DNA from: Xylanibacter ruminicola
GTDB lineage: Bacteria > Bacteroidota > Bacteroidia > Bacteroidales > Bacteroidaceae
DNA: 64,000 nt
Assembly (NCBI RefSeq): GCF_900107775.1
Contig: NZ_FNRF01000002.1
Location: forward strand, 499,129 to 563,128
Reading direction: 5' to 3'
In this document: positions 36,910 through 45,362 of the stretch, piece after piece
How the letters are laid out: each line of letters starts with the position of its first letter
Numbering within the stretch: the first letter of the stretch is position 1
The notes under the pieces: generated by a model
Databases searched by the model: none
Told to the model about the DNA's origin: nothing
The model's input: only the letters and a program-made list of their open reading frames with translations
Made by a program: the position numbers and the translations under genes

Positions 36910-37505
36910 TATTCCGTAGCCATCGGGAAAAGATATATCTTGGGAACTGTAATAGTATCAGGCATAGTGTATCCCCATTCTGGAGATTTCAGTTTCACAA
37001 GAGGCTGTACTTCCATAAAGGTCCAATGCCATTCATCCCAGTCCTTGACATAATCTTCGTATGTTGGATAGTAGTCTTTGGGATCATTCATTTCCCAATC
37101 TTTTCTTTCTGATTCCTTTGTGATTTCCCCAACAACAATGCATGGTAGGAAGGCAAAATAAGGAGCATGGACAGCAGCAAATACCCTTTCGCCTTCAGAA
37201 AAATTTAAAGCCTCATGAAAATGTTCCTCTCCAGGAATGCATATTTGAAGAGGAATTTGGTTAGCATCTTTTTCAATTATAAAAGCAACCAAACCTTCTT
37301 TTTGTGGATTATCTTTTATGTATTGACAGGCTTCTTCTACTGAATCAAATTTTCCCAATAGAAGGTCCTTGAGATTCCACCATTGTATGTTGTTCTCATT
37401 TATAATTTCAATGGAAGATTTATCTACTGAAGATTTAAACAACCCCAATAGATTATACCGTTTACTTGTAGTTGCCCGTTTGATGGTTCTCTTTATATTG
37501 GCCAT
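36909..37505 (-). CDS. Hypothetical protein, 198 aa
   Basis: An unknown family. Basic N-terminus (MANIKRTIKRATTSKRYN), then acidic and aromatic (DWEMNDPKDYYPTYEDYVKDWDEWHWTF). It is 6 bp after the nuclease-like gene at 37512-38567, which suggests one transcript and perhaps a paired function such as inhibitor or specificity partner. Confidence 0.6.
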   Translation of the reverse strand: MANIKRTIKRATTSKRYNLLGLFKSSVDKSSIEIINENNIQWWNLKDLLLGKFDSVEEACQYIKDNPQKEGLVAFIIEKDANQIPLQICIPGEEHFHEALNFSEGERVFAAVHAPYFAFLPCIVVGEITKESERKDWEMNDPKDYYPTYEDYVKDWDEWHWTFMEVQPLVKLKSPEWGYTMPDTITVPKIYLFPMATE

Positions 37506-37511
37506 AGTTTA

Positions 37512-38567
37512 CTATAGTTTGTAGTTAAGATATTTATTCCAAAATTCAAAAATCTGATTCGGATGAGAGGCTATTACTAATTTTTGCCATTCAAGTGCAA
37601 TAACGTTATTTTTATATTCATCAGCAATATACTCGCTTAAGAACTGGTTCAACTGGCGATAGGTATGTGGATTATTTGCGTCATAGACGAAAACGACATA
37701 CTTATTCTTGTCAGTTGTACGAATCGTATTCCTTAAAAGCTGATAATTAGTTCTGAATTCTTCCCCATATTTGACTTTCTTCTTTAATGCTGGACATTCG
37801 TCCAACTTCTCAGAGTAGAAAGAATCATACTTCTCTTGGTGACGAAGAAATTCATCTTTATTCTTACGAAATGTTCCAAAGCCGTTTTCAGTATATTTTA
37901 TCTCGAAGAATACCTCTACATCGCCAGACCTCAAGTAGAAATCGAAATTGGTGCCTTTTGAATTCTTTGTACGTTCCCCCTGCCATTCTTTTTCTTCTTG
38001 CTCATATTCGAAGAAACATTTAGCATTGTTGGAAAATGATACAGGAACATCCGCTGTCTGAAGAATGGTGAAGAGTTCCTTTGTAGGTGTTCCTTTTTCT
38101 GAGATATAGGGACGAAAGAAATTATAGCACATCATCTGTGACGAATTAAGATGATGAGCATATCTATGTAATTGTTCTGGAGATAACAAGAATGTCTTTG
38201 TCTCAGCAATGCTTTTCAGCGTATTATATTGCTTGACGGCGTCCACTTGTCCATCTTTCAAAGGCAAAATGTAAGGATAAAGAGTGCCAGGGTTTCGTAA
38301 ATAGACTCCATCTGGTAATTCAGGATACGACTTTTTCTTATATTCAGTCAAATGTTTTTTAATCTGTTCTAAATATTTTGTCTGGCTCAGATTTCTTCCT
38401 GCATCTATCAATACCATTTTATATTTTGAGCCTCTAATAATAATCTCAATCCTATTCGCGCCAATCTTAAAAATCATATCATTATTAAGATTGAGCTTTA
38501 CCCAATCACTTAAAACATGGTATACTTCACAATTTACAAATACTTCAATTTCACTATTACTATCCAT
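37512..38567 (-). CDS. PD-(D/E)XK-like nuclease, 351 aa
   Basis: Residues about 205-240 read NFDFYLRSGDVEVFFEIKYT, a D...ExK catalytic pattern of restriction-like nucleases (D at DFYL, E and K in EIKYT). The rest (KYVVFVYDANNPHTYRQL) fits the later beta strands and helix. The N-terminal third is unassigned. It lies in the prophage with a 55-aa gene upstream and a 198-aa gene downstream on the same strand, and may be a moron acting against competing phages. Call based on motif and layout only. Confidence 0.65.
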   Translation of the reverse strand: MDSNSEIEVFVNCEVYHVLSDWVKLNLNNDMIFKIGANRIEIIIRGSKYKMVLIDAGRNLSQTKYLEQIKKHLTEYKKKSYPELPDGVYLRNPGTLYPYILPLKDGQVDAVKQYNTLKSIAETKTFLLSPEQLHRYAHHLNSSQMMCYNFFRPYISEKGTPTKELFTILQTADVPVSFSNNAKCFFEYEQEEKEWQGERTKNSKGTNFDFYLRSGDVEVFFEIKYTENGFGTFRKNKDEFLRHQEKYDSFYSEKLDECPALKKKVKYGEEFRTNYQLLRNTIRTTDKNKYVVFVYDANNPHTYRQLNQFLSEYIADEYKNNVIALEWQKLVIASHPNQIFEFWNKYLNYKL

Positions 38568-38613
38568 ATTGCTAATTGTTCTGAATTAATTTAATACTGG
38601 CTGGACCCCAGCT

Positions 38614-38790
38614 TTATATTGTAAACTTGATCTCTCCATGTTCACCATAAACATAGGTTGTACCACCTTGCTTCACGGTAACAGTGCTTGATGTATAACC
38701 AACAAGATTACCTGTCTTGTTGAACATAAAGCTGCCTGTCTCGCTGTAAACCATAACATTTGTTCCTTGCTGTTTGGCCATTCCTATCAT
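38614..38790 (-). CDS. Small protein, 55-58 aa
   Basis: Start at 38790 (MIGMAKQQ) or 38781 (MAKQQGTNVM), stop at 38614. The Gly/Thr/Val-rich pattern (TGNLVGYTSSTVTVKQGG) predicts a small beta-sheet protein. It is the first gene upstream of the PD-(D/E)XK-like nuclease, about 46 bp away, likely co-transcribed. Too short for automatic calling thresholds but with clean coding character. Confidence 0.6.
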   Translation of the reverse strand: MIGMAKQQGTNVMVYSETGSFMFNKTGNLVGYTSSTVTVKQGGTTYVYGEHGEIKFTI

Positions 38791-38835
38791 ACGATCTTAC
38801 ACTAAATTTGTGACGTGCGCAACTTTTATTCGGAT

Positions 38836-39069
38836 TTACTTCACATATTCTTTATTTCCATTACTAAAACTTAATACGAATAACTGTTTGTTCCTAAAGC
38901 AAAAATGGAATATATTTGGTGGCAAATTATATAATTTTAACGGAACAAGCAAGTATTACTGGCTATATTCTACAAGCTTAGAATGTAGTGACTTATATGA
39001 TCCTGACACATCTTTATAACAAGATGTGATAAATAGACAAGTGAATAATATTAGAAATAATATCTTCAT
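38836..39069 (-). pseudogene. Small lipoprotein gene with an in-frame stop
   Basis: From the ATG at 39069 the first 37 codons give a lipoprotein signal (MKILFLILFTCLFITSCYKD, lipobox ITSC) and end at TAA (38956-38958). The same frame then stays open for 39 more codons with plausible protein sequence (LYNLPPNIFHF) to a stop at 38836. The promoter box TATATTTG is at 39098-39105. It could be a decayed lipoprotein gene or a genuine 37-aa one. Confidence 0.4.
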
Positions 39070-39097
39070 AATTATTATAGGCTTTTGATATTTGGGG

Positions 39098-39105
39098 CAA
39101 ATATA
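39098..39105 (-). promoter_or_regulatory. Promoter -7 box of the small lipoprotein gene
   Basis: Minus-strand TATATTTG, about 29 nt before the ATG. Confidence 0.5.
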
Positions 39106-39118
39106 CAAAAAAATCCGC

Positions 39119-39967
39119 TTAAAACCAGTAAGCGGATGATTTTTTTTTGTTTTGGAATACCTTTGGGGTGTAGAGTGCGGCGACGGGGGAGGTGTGCCAG
39201 GCGGGGAATATGTCTTCGTGTTCTCGGATGGTGTTGACTAGGTCGTAATAACATTGGGGGTGAACTTGGATGTTGTTTAGTAGCTCCAACTCGTAGGACT
39301 GCAGGGATTTAATCACCTGCTCTTCGAGGGGAGATGCGCTGCGGTGCTGGGTGAATACGTGGGAGCGGAAGACTTGCATCTGCTCGTGAGAGAAGTATGT
39401 GTCGGCAAGAACGGACTCTATCTTTATGAGACGTTCGCGCAGCTGCTGGTAGGCGTCCCAGATATGTTCGCGGATGGCGAGACGGCGGCAGAGGCTCAGG
39501 AACGGGAACATTGTGGCGGCGAAGTATTTACCTGGTTCGCTTTGCTGCCAGTCTGTTCTGCTGGAGAGACGGATGATGAGGGCTTCGATAGCGGCGTCGC
39601 GCTGAGACTCGAGAGAGGCGATCAATGCGCCGACGCGCTCACGAGAAGCGGGAACAACAGTCTGATTTGAGACGATGCCGAAGCCATTTGGGGTTAAGAT
39701 CAAATCAAGCGAAGGGATAGCTGTCATATAGGCATGATAGGCAACGAGCTTTTCCAAGGGGTAACGGAAACGCTCGTTAGGACCAGAGCTGTCAGCTTCA
39801 TCAATCTCGTCGAATATGGTTTCAGGAACAAAAGTGTCCATTACCCACTGCTCGGCTGACTCGAGATATGGGTAAAGCTTCTCAATCAATGTAGGCTCAC
39901 CCTCAACGGTGGCCAGTACGTTAGGTATGAGCAAGCGCAGCTGCTCGTCGGTGGTAATCAGTTTCAT
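39119..39967 (-). CDS. DUF6712 phage protein
   Basis: 282 residues beginning MKLITTDEQLRLLIPNVLAT, a start typical of the DUF6712 family found beside portal genes in Bacteroidales prophages. Mostly helical. It shares one base with the portal stop, so the two are coupled. Probably a head-tail connector or scaffold-like protein; the exact role is not established. Confidence 0.75.
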   Translation of the reverse strand: MKLITTDEQLRLLIPNVLATVEGEPTLIEKLYPYLESAEQWVMDTFVPETIFDEIDEADSSGPNERFRYPLEKLVAYHAYMTAIPSLDLILTPNGFGIVSNQTVVPASRERVGALIASLESQRDAAIEALIIRLSSRTDWQQSEPGKYFAATMFPFLSLCRRLAIREHIWDAYQQLRERLIKIESVLADTYFSHEQMQVFRSHVFTQHRSASPLEEQVIKSLQSYELELLNNIQVHPQCYYDLVNTIREHEDIFPAWHTSPVAALYTPKVFQNKKKSSAYWF

Positions 39968-41298
39968 TATTCTTCTGTCTTATTCGGTGTAACAAGCTTA
40001 GCGTCTCTATTTTCATCAAGCGTTGAAAGCATGATGAATGGACAATCGGGATGAACGCCTTCCCAACCGTTGAACCTTATAATGATATGGTGAACGGTGA
40101 AAAGAAGGTCGTGATATGGCTTCTGCAGAGCCTGAGCGATGGTATAGAGCTCACGCTTGTCAGAACCGGAGTTGTTTGTCTGACTCTTTCCTGGTACTGA
40201 GCCGACGAGGTTAGAATGAACGCGCATCGTAAAACACATCATGTTGACGGCTTCGATAATATCTGTCGACCAGTCGCCACCTTCCTTTTCCGTTTCTACC
40301 TTATTAATAACTACGTCATGTTGTTCGTGACCATCTGGGGAGATGTAGAACGTAGAGAAAAGAACCTTACCAGAGTTCTCCATACCCGTCAGGAAGTTGA
40401 TGATTTTTTCCTTCTCCTCCACTACCCTATCCATCTGCTTCTTACGGTCGGTAATTCCTTCGGCTTTGAAGATTCCGTCCCAGAATCGATTGGCGATCTC
40501 GATGTGATACTTGATAGGTGCAGAATTCTTCAATTTAGCTTCCTTTGCCATGCCGATGAGACGCTTGATATTATACCAGTTGCCCTTAAATAGAGAACCA
40601 TAATAAGGGATGGGATAATAGGTGCTGTCAGGTGTTGGAACACGGCTGACGATGGCGAACTTGCGGGTGCTGGATTTGGGCTTATTACCTTTAGCGGGCT
40701 TGAGACGCTCCTGCAGATCTGCCCAAGGAGAATGGAAATCCAGGAGCTCTATCTTCTCGACTTCGTCCTTACTGGAGATAGACTTTCGCCAGTTCGCATA
40801 CAGGATATACGGTATGCGGCCAGACTTGTCTGCAGGAGCAAAACGGCAGTAGCAGGCCTCTTTGCGAAGAATACGTACAACTTTTGAACCATCAGAACTC
40901 AGAATGATGATAGACACACAAAAACCGAAATGTTTGAAATCCTGGCAGACACCGAGGAAATACGAGGCCAGAGAGTTATCCATCAGGAACTCCTGGACTT
41001 GTGACTTGGTGGCAGCACTGGCCTGGGATGTGTCATAGACCAGGCCGGAACCATAGCAGACTTCAGCGTTGAAGATCTGACAGGTGGATAGTGTCTCGTC
41101 GGACTCAATAAGCTCGAGAATGCGGTAAGGCATCTCGTTGTCTGCGCCCCAGGGCATATACTGGTAACCTTCGGCCAGTGTACGGGGGATGATATCATAC
41201 TGCTCCTTGAAGACTTCGGAGCTGTTGACAGTGAATGCGGCGCTGGCTTTGAGGTCCGGGATGGATTCAACAGAGTTGAAGGAAACGAAATTATTCAT
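39967..41298 (-). CDS. Phage portal protein
   Basis: About 443 residues from the ATG at 41298 (MNNFVSFNSVESIPD); the longer frame to 41352 runs into the promoter. The portal pattern includes YMPWGADNEMPYRILELIESD, an internal RLIGMAKEAKLKNSAPIKY and a C-terminal helix bundle (LPxxYxxA-like region absent). It forms the dodecameric DNA gate of the capsid. Normally a terminase large-subunit gene lies just upstream. Here the upstream space is occupied by umuDC reading the other way. Confidence 0.8.
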   Translation of the reverse strand: MNNFVSFNSVESIPDLKASAAFTVNSSEVFKEQYDIIPRTLAEGYQYMPWGADNEMPYRILELIESDETLSTCQIFNAEVCYGSGLVYDTSQASAATKSQVQEFLMDNSLASYFLGVCQDFKHFGFCVSIIILSSDGSKVVRILRKEACYCRFAPADKSGRIPYILYANWRKSISSKDEVEKIELLDFHSPWADLQERLKPAKGNKPKSSTRKFAIVSRVPTPDSTYYPIPYYGSLFKGNWYNIKRLIGMAKEAKLKNSAPIKYHIEIANRFWDGIFKAEGITDRKKQMDRVVEEKEKIINFLTGMENSGKVLFSTFYISPDGHEQHDVVINKVETEKEGGDWSTDIIEAVNMMCFTMRVHSNLVGSVPGKSQTNNSGSDKRELYTIAQALQKPYHDLLFTVHHIIIRFNGWEGVHPDCPFIMLSTLDENRDAKLVTPNKTEE

Positions 41299-41315
41299 AT
41301 CGGTGATTTTTCTGG

Positions 41316-41323
41316 CAAAGATA
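41316..41323 (-). promoter_or_regulatory. Portal promoter -7 box
   Basis: Minus-strand TATCTTTG, 17 nt before the portal ATG. Confidence 0.6.
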
Positions 41324-41477
41324 TGAATATGACTAGGGATGAAAAAAGACACAAAAAATGGCGAGCTTCACAGCCAGCCATAATCTATACAATTATATAA
41401 TCTAACCCGAGGCAGGAATAAAACCTGTACTCACTCATTCTTGCCCTTCACAGGGGTATGAATGAAAAAATTTAGGT

Positions 41478-41494
41478 ATGGGCAAAATGCCCAT
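41478..41494. repeat. Palindrome in the portal/umuD divergent region
   Basis: ATGGGCA-AAA-TGCCCAT, a perfect 7-bp inverted repeat about 65 bp upstream of the umuD promoter -33 box. It is a possible operator for a damage-responsive repressor. Confidence 0.35.
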
Positions 41495-41557
41495 GGCCAA
41501 AAACCAAACGCAAAGGTACAAAGAATAAATGAAATACAAACATTTTGGCTAATAATT

Positions 41558-41587
41558 TTTGGAATTAGTGAGAAAATTGTAATTTTG
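41558..41587 (+). promoter_or_regulatory. umuDC promoter
   Basis: TTTG (41558-41561), 18 nt, TAATTTTG (41580-41587). The ATG at 41595 lies only 7 nt downstream, giving an almost leaderless mRNA. Confidence 0.65.
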
Positions 41588-41594
41588 CAGCAAA

Positions 41595-42056
41595 ATGAAG
41601 AAAATGAAAGAACCAGATATACAAAAAGCAGATGTATCTACGGAGCTGGAGCTGCCGATGTACGATGCGATAGCAGCCGGATTCCCTATTACCAGTGACT
41701 ATCCTGCAGACAGGCTGGATTTCAATCGCGACTTTATCAAGCACCCCGAAAGTACTTTCTATGTGCGTGTGAAAGGCGATTCTATGAAAGAGGCCGGCAT
41801 CTTCGATGGCGACTTGTGCCTGGTAGACAAAGCAGAAGAGATGGTACACGGCAATATCGTGGCTGCGTATGTTAACGGTGGGTTTACGGTGAAGTACCTG
41901 GATACGTCGACTAAGGATCAGGGCTTTATCCGATTGGTGCCAGCCAATAAGGATTTCAAACCGATTATCATCGATTCATCAGACGAGTTTACTGTCTGGG
42001 GAAAAGTAATTTTTACAATTAGAGACTGGAGGAATAGCTATTGTTTGCCATTATAG
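41595..42056 (+). CDS. umuD: UmuD-like S24 peptidase (error-prone repair subunit)
   Basis: 153 residues (or 150 from the ATG at 41604). Self-cleaving S24 serine protease of the LexA/UmuD type. A possible cleavage site is Ala-Gly in IAAGFP, the catalytic Ser is in VKGDSMKEAG, and the catalytic Lys is in GGFTVKYLD. It lacks the N-terminal DNA-binding domain of LexA, hence UmuD. It overlaps umuC by 16 bp. In other bacteria UmuD' and UmuC form DNA polymerase V. Confidence 0.9.
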   Translation: MKKMKEPDIQKADVSTELELPMYDAIAAGFPITSDYPADRLDFNRDFIKHPESTFYVRVKGDSMKEAGIFDGDLCLVDKAEEMVHGNIVAAYVNGGFTVKYLDTSTKDQGFIRLVPANKDFKPIIIDSSDEFTVWGKVIFTIRDWRNSYCLPL

Positions 42057-43333
42057 ATTGTGATAATTGCTTCGTGAGCTGCGAGCGTGTATTCAGGCCC
42101 GATCTCAACGGAAAGCCCGTCGTTGTACTATCGAACAACGATGGCTGTGTTGTTGCACGCTCAAACGAAGCAAAAGCAATGGGCATCAAAGCTGGAACTC
42201 CCTACTTCCAACTAAAAGACCTCTTTCCTGGACAGGAAATAGCGGTATTCTCGTCGAACTACGAACTGTATATCGATATGACCGACAGAGTGATGTCGCT
42301 TATCCGAAAGGAGGTGCCTGAATTCTATCGTTACAGTATAGATGAAGGCTTCTGTATGCTGAAAGGTATGGAGCATCTCGACCTGAAAGCATGGGGCGAG
42401 GAGATGCATCAGCGCATCAAACAATGCACGGGCATGCCGGTAAGCATCGGCATTGCCTCTTCTAAGACCTTGGCAAAAATGGCCAGTCATTTTGCCAAGA
42501 AATACCCAGGATTCCACCATTGTTGCTATATAGATAATGTGTCACGTCGCGACAAGGCCCTGGAACTTTATCCTATCAGCGAGGTTTGGGGCATAGGCCG
42601 ACAGTATGCGAAGCGACTTGAAGCTATAGGCATCAAGACAGCCTATGATTTTGCAACTCAAAGCCGAAGTTGGATTCGATCCACCTTTAATGTGGTGGTT
42701 GAGCGCACCTGGCGTGAACTGAATGGCGAGGATTGCATTTTGCTGGAGGATATGAGCAAGAAGAAAAGCATCTGTACCAGCAGGAGTTTCCCCGGGATGG
42801 TGAACGACTTTGAGACGCTGCGAACCAGTATCAGCAACTTTGCCGCCCATTGTGCCGAGAAGCTACGCAAACAACAATCGGCAGCGGCGATAGTGAGTGT
42901 GTTTATCGATACTAACCACTTCAGAGAAGATTTGCCCCAGTATTGGAACTATGCCGAGGAACGACTGCTAACACCCAGCAGTAGCACACAGGATATCGTG
43001 CAATGTGCGCTGCGATGTACCCAAAGGATATTCCGACAAGGGTACCAGTACAAGCGAGCTGGTGTAATTGTGATGGGCATCTGCCCTACTTCGGCTGTAC
43101 AGACCAACTTCATCGACTACGATTCCGAAAAATATGAAAAGAAGCGAAAGCTGGATGAAGCCATCGACCGTATCAATAGAATAAACGGTAGTGAAACTGT
43201 CGTGCTTGGCTCGCAACAATATACGGCCAAAGACGGCAAAGGTAAAGCAAGTGTTTTCCGAGATAGCATTAAGCACGACTTCCGCAGTCCGAGCTACACT
43301 ACGAAGTGGAGCGACATTCCTGAAGCAGAATAA
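42041..43333 (+). CDS. umuC: UmuC-like Y-family DNA polymerase
   Basis: 430 residues, translesion polymerase of the Pol V type. Catalytic acidic motifs are IDCDNCFVSCE (residues 4-14) and YSIDEGFC (about 98-105). The later region VWGIGRQYAKRLEAIGI is the helix-hairpin-helix of the thumb. The start is TTG at 42041, within the end of umuD, so translation is coupled. It reads outward from the prophage structural genes and ends at a strong terminator. Its presence predicts increased mutation after DNA damage. Confidence 0.93.
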   Translation: MFAIIDCDNCFVSCERVFRPDLNGKPVVVLSNNDGCVVARSNEAKAMGIKAGTPYFQLKDLFPGQEIAVFSSNYELYIDMTDRVMSLIRKEVPEFYRYSIDEGFCMLKGMEHLDLKAWGEEMHQRIKQCTGMPVSIGIASSKTLAKMASHFAKKYPGFHHCCYIDNVSRRDKALELYPISEVWGIGRQYAKRLEAIGIKTAYDFATQSRSWIRSTFNVVVERTWRELNGEDCILLEDMSKKKSICTSRSFPGMVNDFETLRTSISNFAAHCAEKLRKQQSAAAIVSVFIDTNHFREDLPQYWNYAEERLLTPSSSTQDIVQCALRCTQRIFRQGYQYKRAGVIVMGICPTSAVQTNFIDYDSEKYEKKRKLDEAIDRINRINGSETVVLGSQQYTAKDGKGKASVFRDSIKHDFRSPSYTTKWSDIPEAE

Positions 43334-43334
43334 A

Positions 43335-43366
43335 AAAGTGGCTGGCTTTCACAAGCTGGCCACTTT
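43335..43366 (+). terminator. Terminator after umuC
   Basis: AAAGTGGCTGGC pairs with GCTGGCCACTTT (two wobble pairs) with an 8-nt loop. It also serves the convergent gene on the other strand. Confidence 0.7.
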
Positions 43367-43393
43367 ACTCATTAAAATTTACTTATAGCTTAG

Positions 43394-43711
43394 TCAATTT
43401 CTAAAAGAAAAAGACTGTGGATCATACATGCCTTCACAGGTGGTATAGTCCCAAATACAAAATATCTTTTGCTGATGCTTCTGGCTAGTTTGATTTATAC
43501 AAAAAGAACGTGGACTTGCGTATCCCACGTCTTCACACTCAGGCTCTGGATTGCCGTAAAGAAAAGAACATGAGACGACAAGCCCACGAATATATACGTG
43601 AACCGTCGTACCCCGTCTTGTTCTTTGTTTGAATTTTCCAGATTCGAGTGTGCAAGACAGAAGCGCGTCAGCTTCGTTAACCAATAAGATGCTGCAGAAG
43701 CACAGATGCAT
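43394..43711 (-). CDS. Hypothetical Cys-rich exported protein, about 105 aa
   Basis: The frame is open to 43813, but the promoter box TATCTTTG (43759-43766) lies inside, so the ATG at 43711 (MHLCFCSILLVNEADA) is the likely start and looks like a short signal sequence. The mature part has about seven cysteines (PECEDVGYASPRSFC, FCIWDYTTCEG), suggesting disulfides outside the cytoplasm. No family recognised; real gene status is uncertain. Confidence 0.4.
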   Translation of the reverse strand: MHLCFCSILLVNEADALLSCTLESGKFKQRTRRGTTVHVYIRGLVVSCSFLYGNPEPECEDVGYASPRSFCINQTSQKHQQKIFCIWDYTTCEGMYDPQSFSFRN

Positions 43712-43758
43712 GAGCAGCAGGAACAGCGACGACCTTTTTAGTCCGCTTGTTCCGGGTG

Positions 43759-43766
43759 CAAAGATA
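43759..43766 (-). promoter_or_regulatory. Promoter -7 box
   Basis: Minus-strand TATCTTTG, about 48 nt before the ATG at 43711. Confidence 0.45.
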
Positions 43767-43822
43767 CGAAATATTTCCGAATAAGCGATAATTCTTCGGA
43801 AAAAGTTCGGCATAAAGGCATG

Positions 43823-44053
43823 CTACAGGTAGACTTCCATGCCGTTGAGCATGAAGATACAGCACTCGCGAGTCTGACGAATCTGATTAGAATCGAGCAG
43901 CTTGAACTTACGTGTGCCTTTGTAGTGGTCGTACTTGATACAGATACAGCGGTGCCACTCCTGGATCTCGCCCTTAGACGTCCATAGACGGATATCGACA
44001 GGCTCAGGACGGTTGAGAATCAGCCGGGCTGTGGTGATGTGGATACTATTCAT
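43823..44053 (-). CDS. Hypothetical phage protein, 76 aa
   Basis: MNSIHITTARLILNRPEPVD, a small beta-rich protein with several Cys and His. It overlaps the upstream gene by 4 bp (ATGA), which supports translation. No family recognised; probably a small structural or chaperone protein. Confidence 0.6.
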   Translation of the reverse strand: MNSIHITTARLILNRPEPVDIRLWTSKGEIQEWHRCICIKYDHYKGTRKFKLLDSNQIRQTRECCIFMLNGMEVYL

Positions 44054-45069
44054 TGGAGAAACTCGTTTTGGTCCGCATAAGTCCAGGTGAACTTCAAGCG
44101 GATGGGGTTAGAATTATTATCAGATACTTCTGATGATATATCAGATATTATGACTGGAGCGAACAGCCCGTCAGCAACTTCTCGAGTGATTTCCTGGGAA
44201 GAGAGAAGCTGAGTAAGGAACTGTGCTTCGGATAGTGTAAGTGGTGCTGTCTCCACTTCGTGTTTGACTTTGACGGAAGTGTCGTAATAAGCAACCTTAT
44301 TACCACAGATAGCTTCAGAACGGTCGATCTCCGTTTTTGAATTAGTAGCGCCGAAAAGGCAAACCGTTTCCCAAAGATTAAAATTACCTTTGAACTGGAA
44401 TGTATCAGATGGAGCGGTGGGTGAGAAATATATATTGAACTCGCGCTCCCCTATTCTATAAAAAACCCGATGTATGGTGGCGTTGTAAATGCCACTAAGC
44501 GCCAACAGATTCTGGAACCGCGCATAACTGGCCTCAGATGCGATGATTTTGGGTGTGTCGGACTGTTTATTGCCGAACGTAACTGTTGATTTGAGCATCG
44601 ACTGTACTGATGGCATGTTGTAATAGATATCGCAATAGTTTGAACTCTGCTGATATGGCTGGGCATAGTTGTATAGCGTAAAGGGGCATGTTTGTGATAG
44701 CAATGCACTTTTGCGTGTAGTGAGGAAAGCGCCCAAAAGTGCTTGTTCTGCGCCTTTAAGTGATTTCAAATGACTGTATACTACCTTGATGACACCCGAT
44801 GTGTAGGTAAAGTTCTCGTAATCCTTGACATTCAGGACGAACGAGGCGATGGCCAGCTTCTTTTGCAACATCGCTGACTCGACGATAGACTGGATGTCAC
44901 GTACATATGCCTTCAATCCGTAGATATAGTACGCTGAGGAAAAGACTTCCACCTCGTCGATGCTTATAGTGACAGTGACTTGCGGTGTGAGCGATTCTAT
45001 CTCCACCTCTTCAGGCAAGTCAGCTGTGAGGCATATGGAGGAAAACTTTGTATTGATAACGGTGGCCAT
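44050..45069 (-). CDS. Hypothetical phage protein, 339 aa
   Basis: Start MATVINTKF at 45069, 13 nt after a TATCTTTG box; the longer frame (45084) would begin inside the promoter. Beta-rich with repeated Ser/Thr/Tyr strands (VTVTISIDEVEVFSSAYYIYG), then SFNxxFQFKGNFNLWETVCLFG-like blocks; no membrane segment. Likely a virion component (tail or decoration), but no family is recognised. It does not resemble an HK97 capsid protein to me. Confidence 0.6.
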   Translation of the reverse strand: MATVINTKFSSICLTADLPEEVEIESLTPQVTVTISIDEVEVFSSAYYIYGLKAYVRDIQSIVESAMLQKKLAIASFVLNVKDYENFTYTSGVIKVVYSHLKSLKGAEQALLGAFLTTRKSALLSQTCPFTLYNYAQPYQQSSNYCDIYYNMPSVQSMLKSTVTFGNKQSDTPKIIASEASYARFQNLLALSGIYNATIHRVFYRIGEREFNIYFSPTAPSDTFQFKGNFNLWETVCLFGATNSKTEIDRSEAICGNKVAYYDTSVKVKHEVETAPLTLSEAQFLTQLLSSQEITREVADGLFAPVIISDISSEVSDNNSNPIRLKFTWTYADQNEFLQ

Positions 45070-45081
45070 ATCTTTTTTCTG

Positions 45082-45089
45082 CAAAGATA
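45082..45089 (-). promoter_or_regulatory. Promoter -7 box of the 339-aa gene
   Basis: Minus-strand TATCTTTG with the ATG 12-13 nt downstream. Confidence 0.6.
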
Positions 45090-45233
45090 CAATTGGGCGG
45101 TGGGCGGGGAAAAGACACGAAAAGATGTTTAAAAAAAGTGTAACATTGTTTAATCTGCGCTAAATAATGTAGAATCAACAAAAAATGACGAAAAATAAAC
45201 ATCAATTCCGAAAGAAATGTATATCTTTGCAGT

Positions 45234-45314
45234 GGTTAAGGTTTATGGTTGATTAATTTAGTTTTTTAAGTAATTTTTTTCAGGAAAGGTTCGCTGGGAA
45301 GCGAGCCTTTTTTG
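45234..45314 (+). ncRNA. Candidate small RNA of about 80 nt
   Basis: A promoter box TATCTTTG (45222-45229) on the plus strand is followed about 60 nt later by a terminator: GGTTCGCT, loop GGGA, AGCGAGCC, then TTTTTTG. No ORF fits between. It lies between two minus-strand phage genes. The -33 element is weak, so the promoter is uncertain. Confidence 0.45.
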
Positions 45315-45362
45315 ATGGTATAAGGAACAGCTTATTTTAATTCTGTAAAAAGATAGCACTCC

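Noticed and set aside
41595..42056. UmuD-like gene as the prophage CI/LexA repressor
   Set aside because: It lacks an N-terminal DNA-binding domain and is coupled to umuC.
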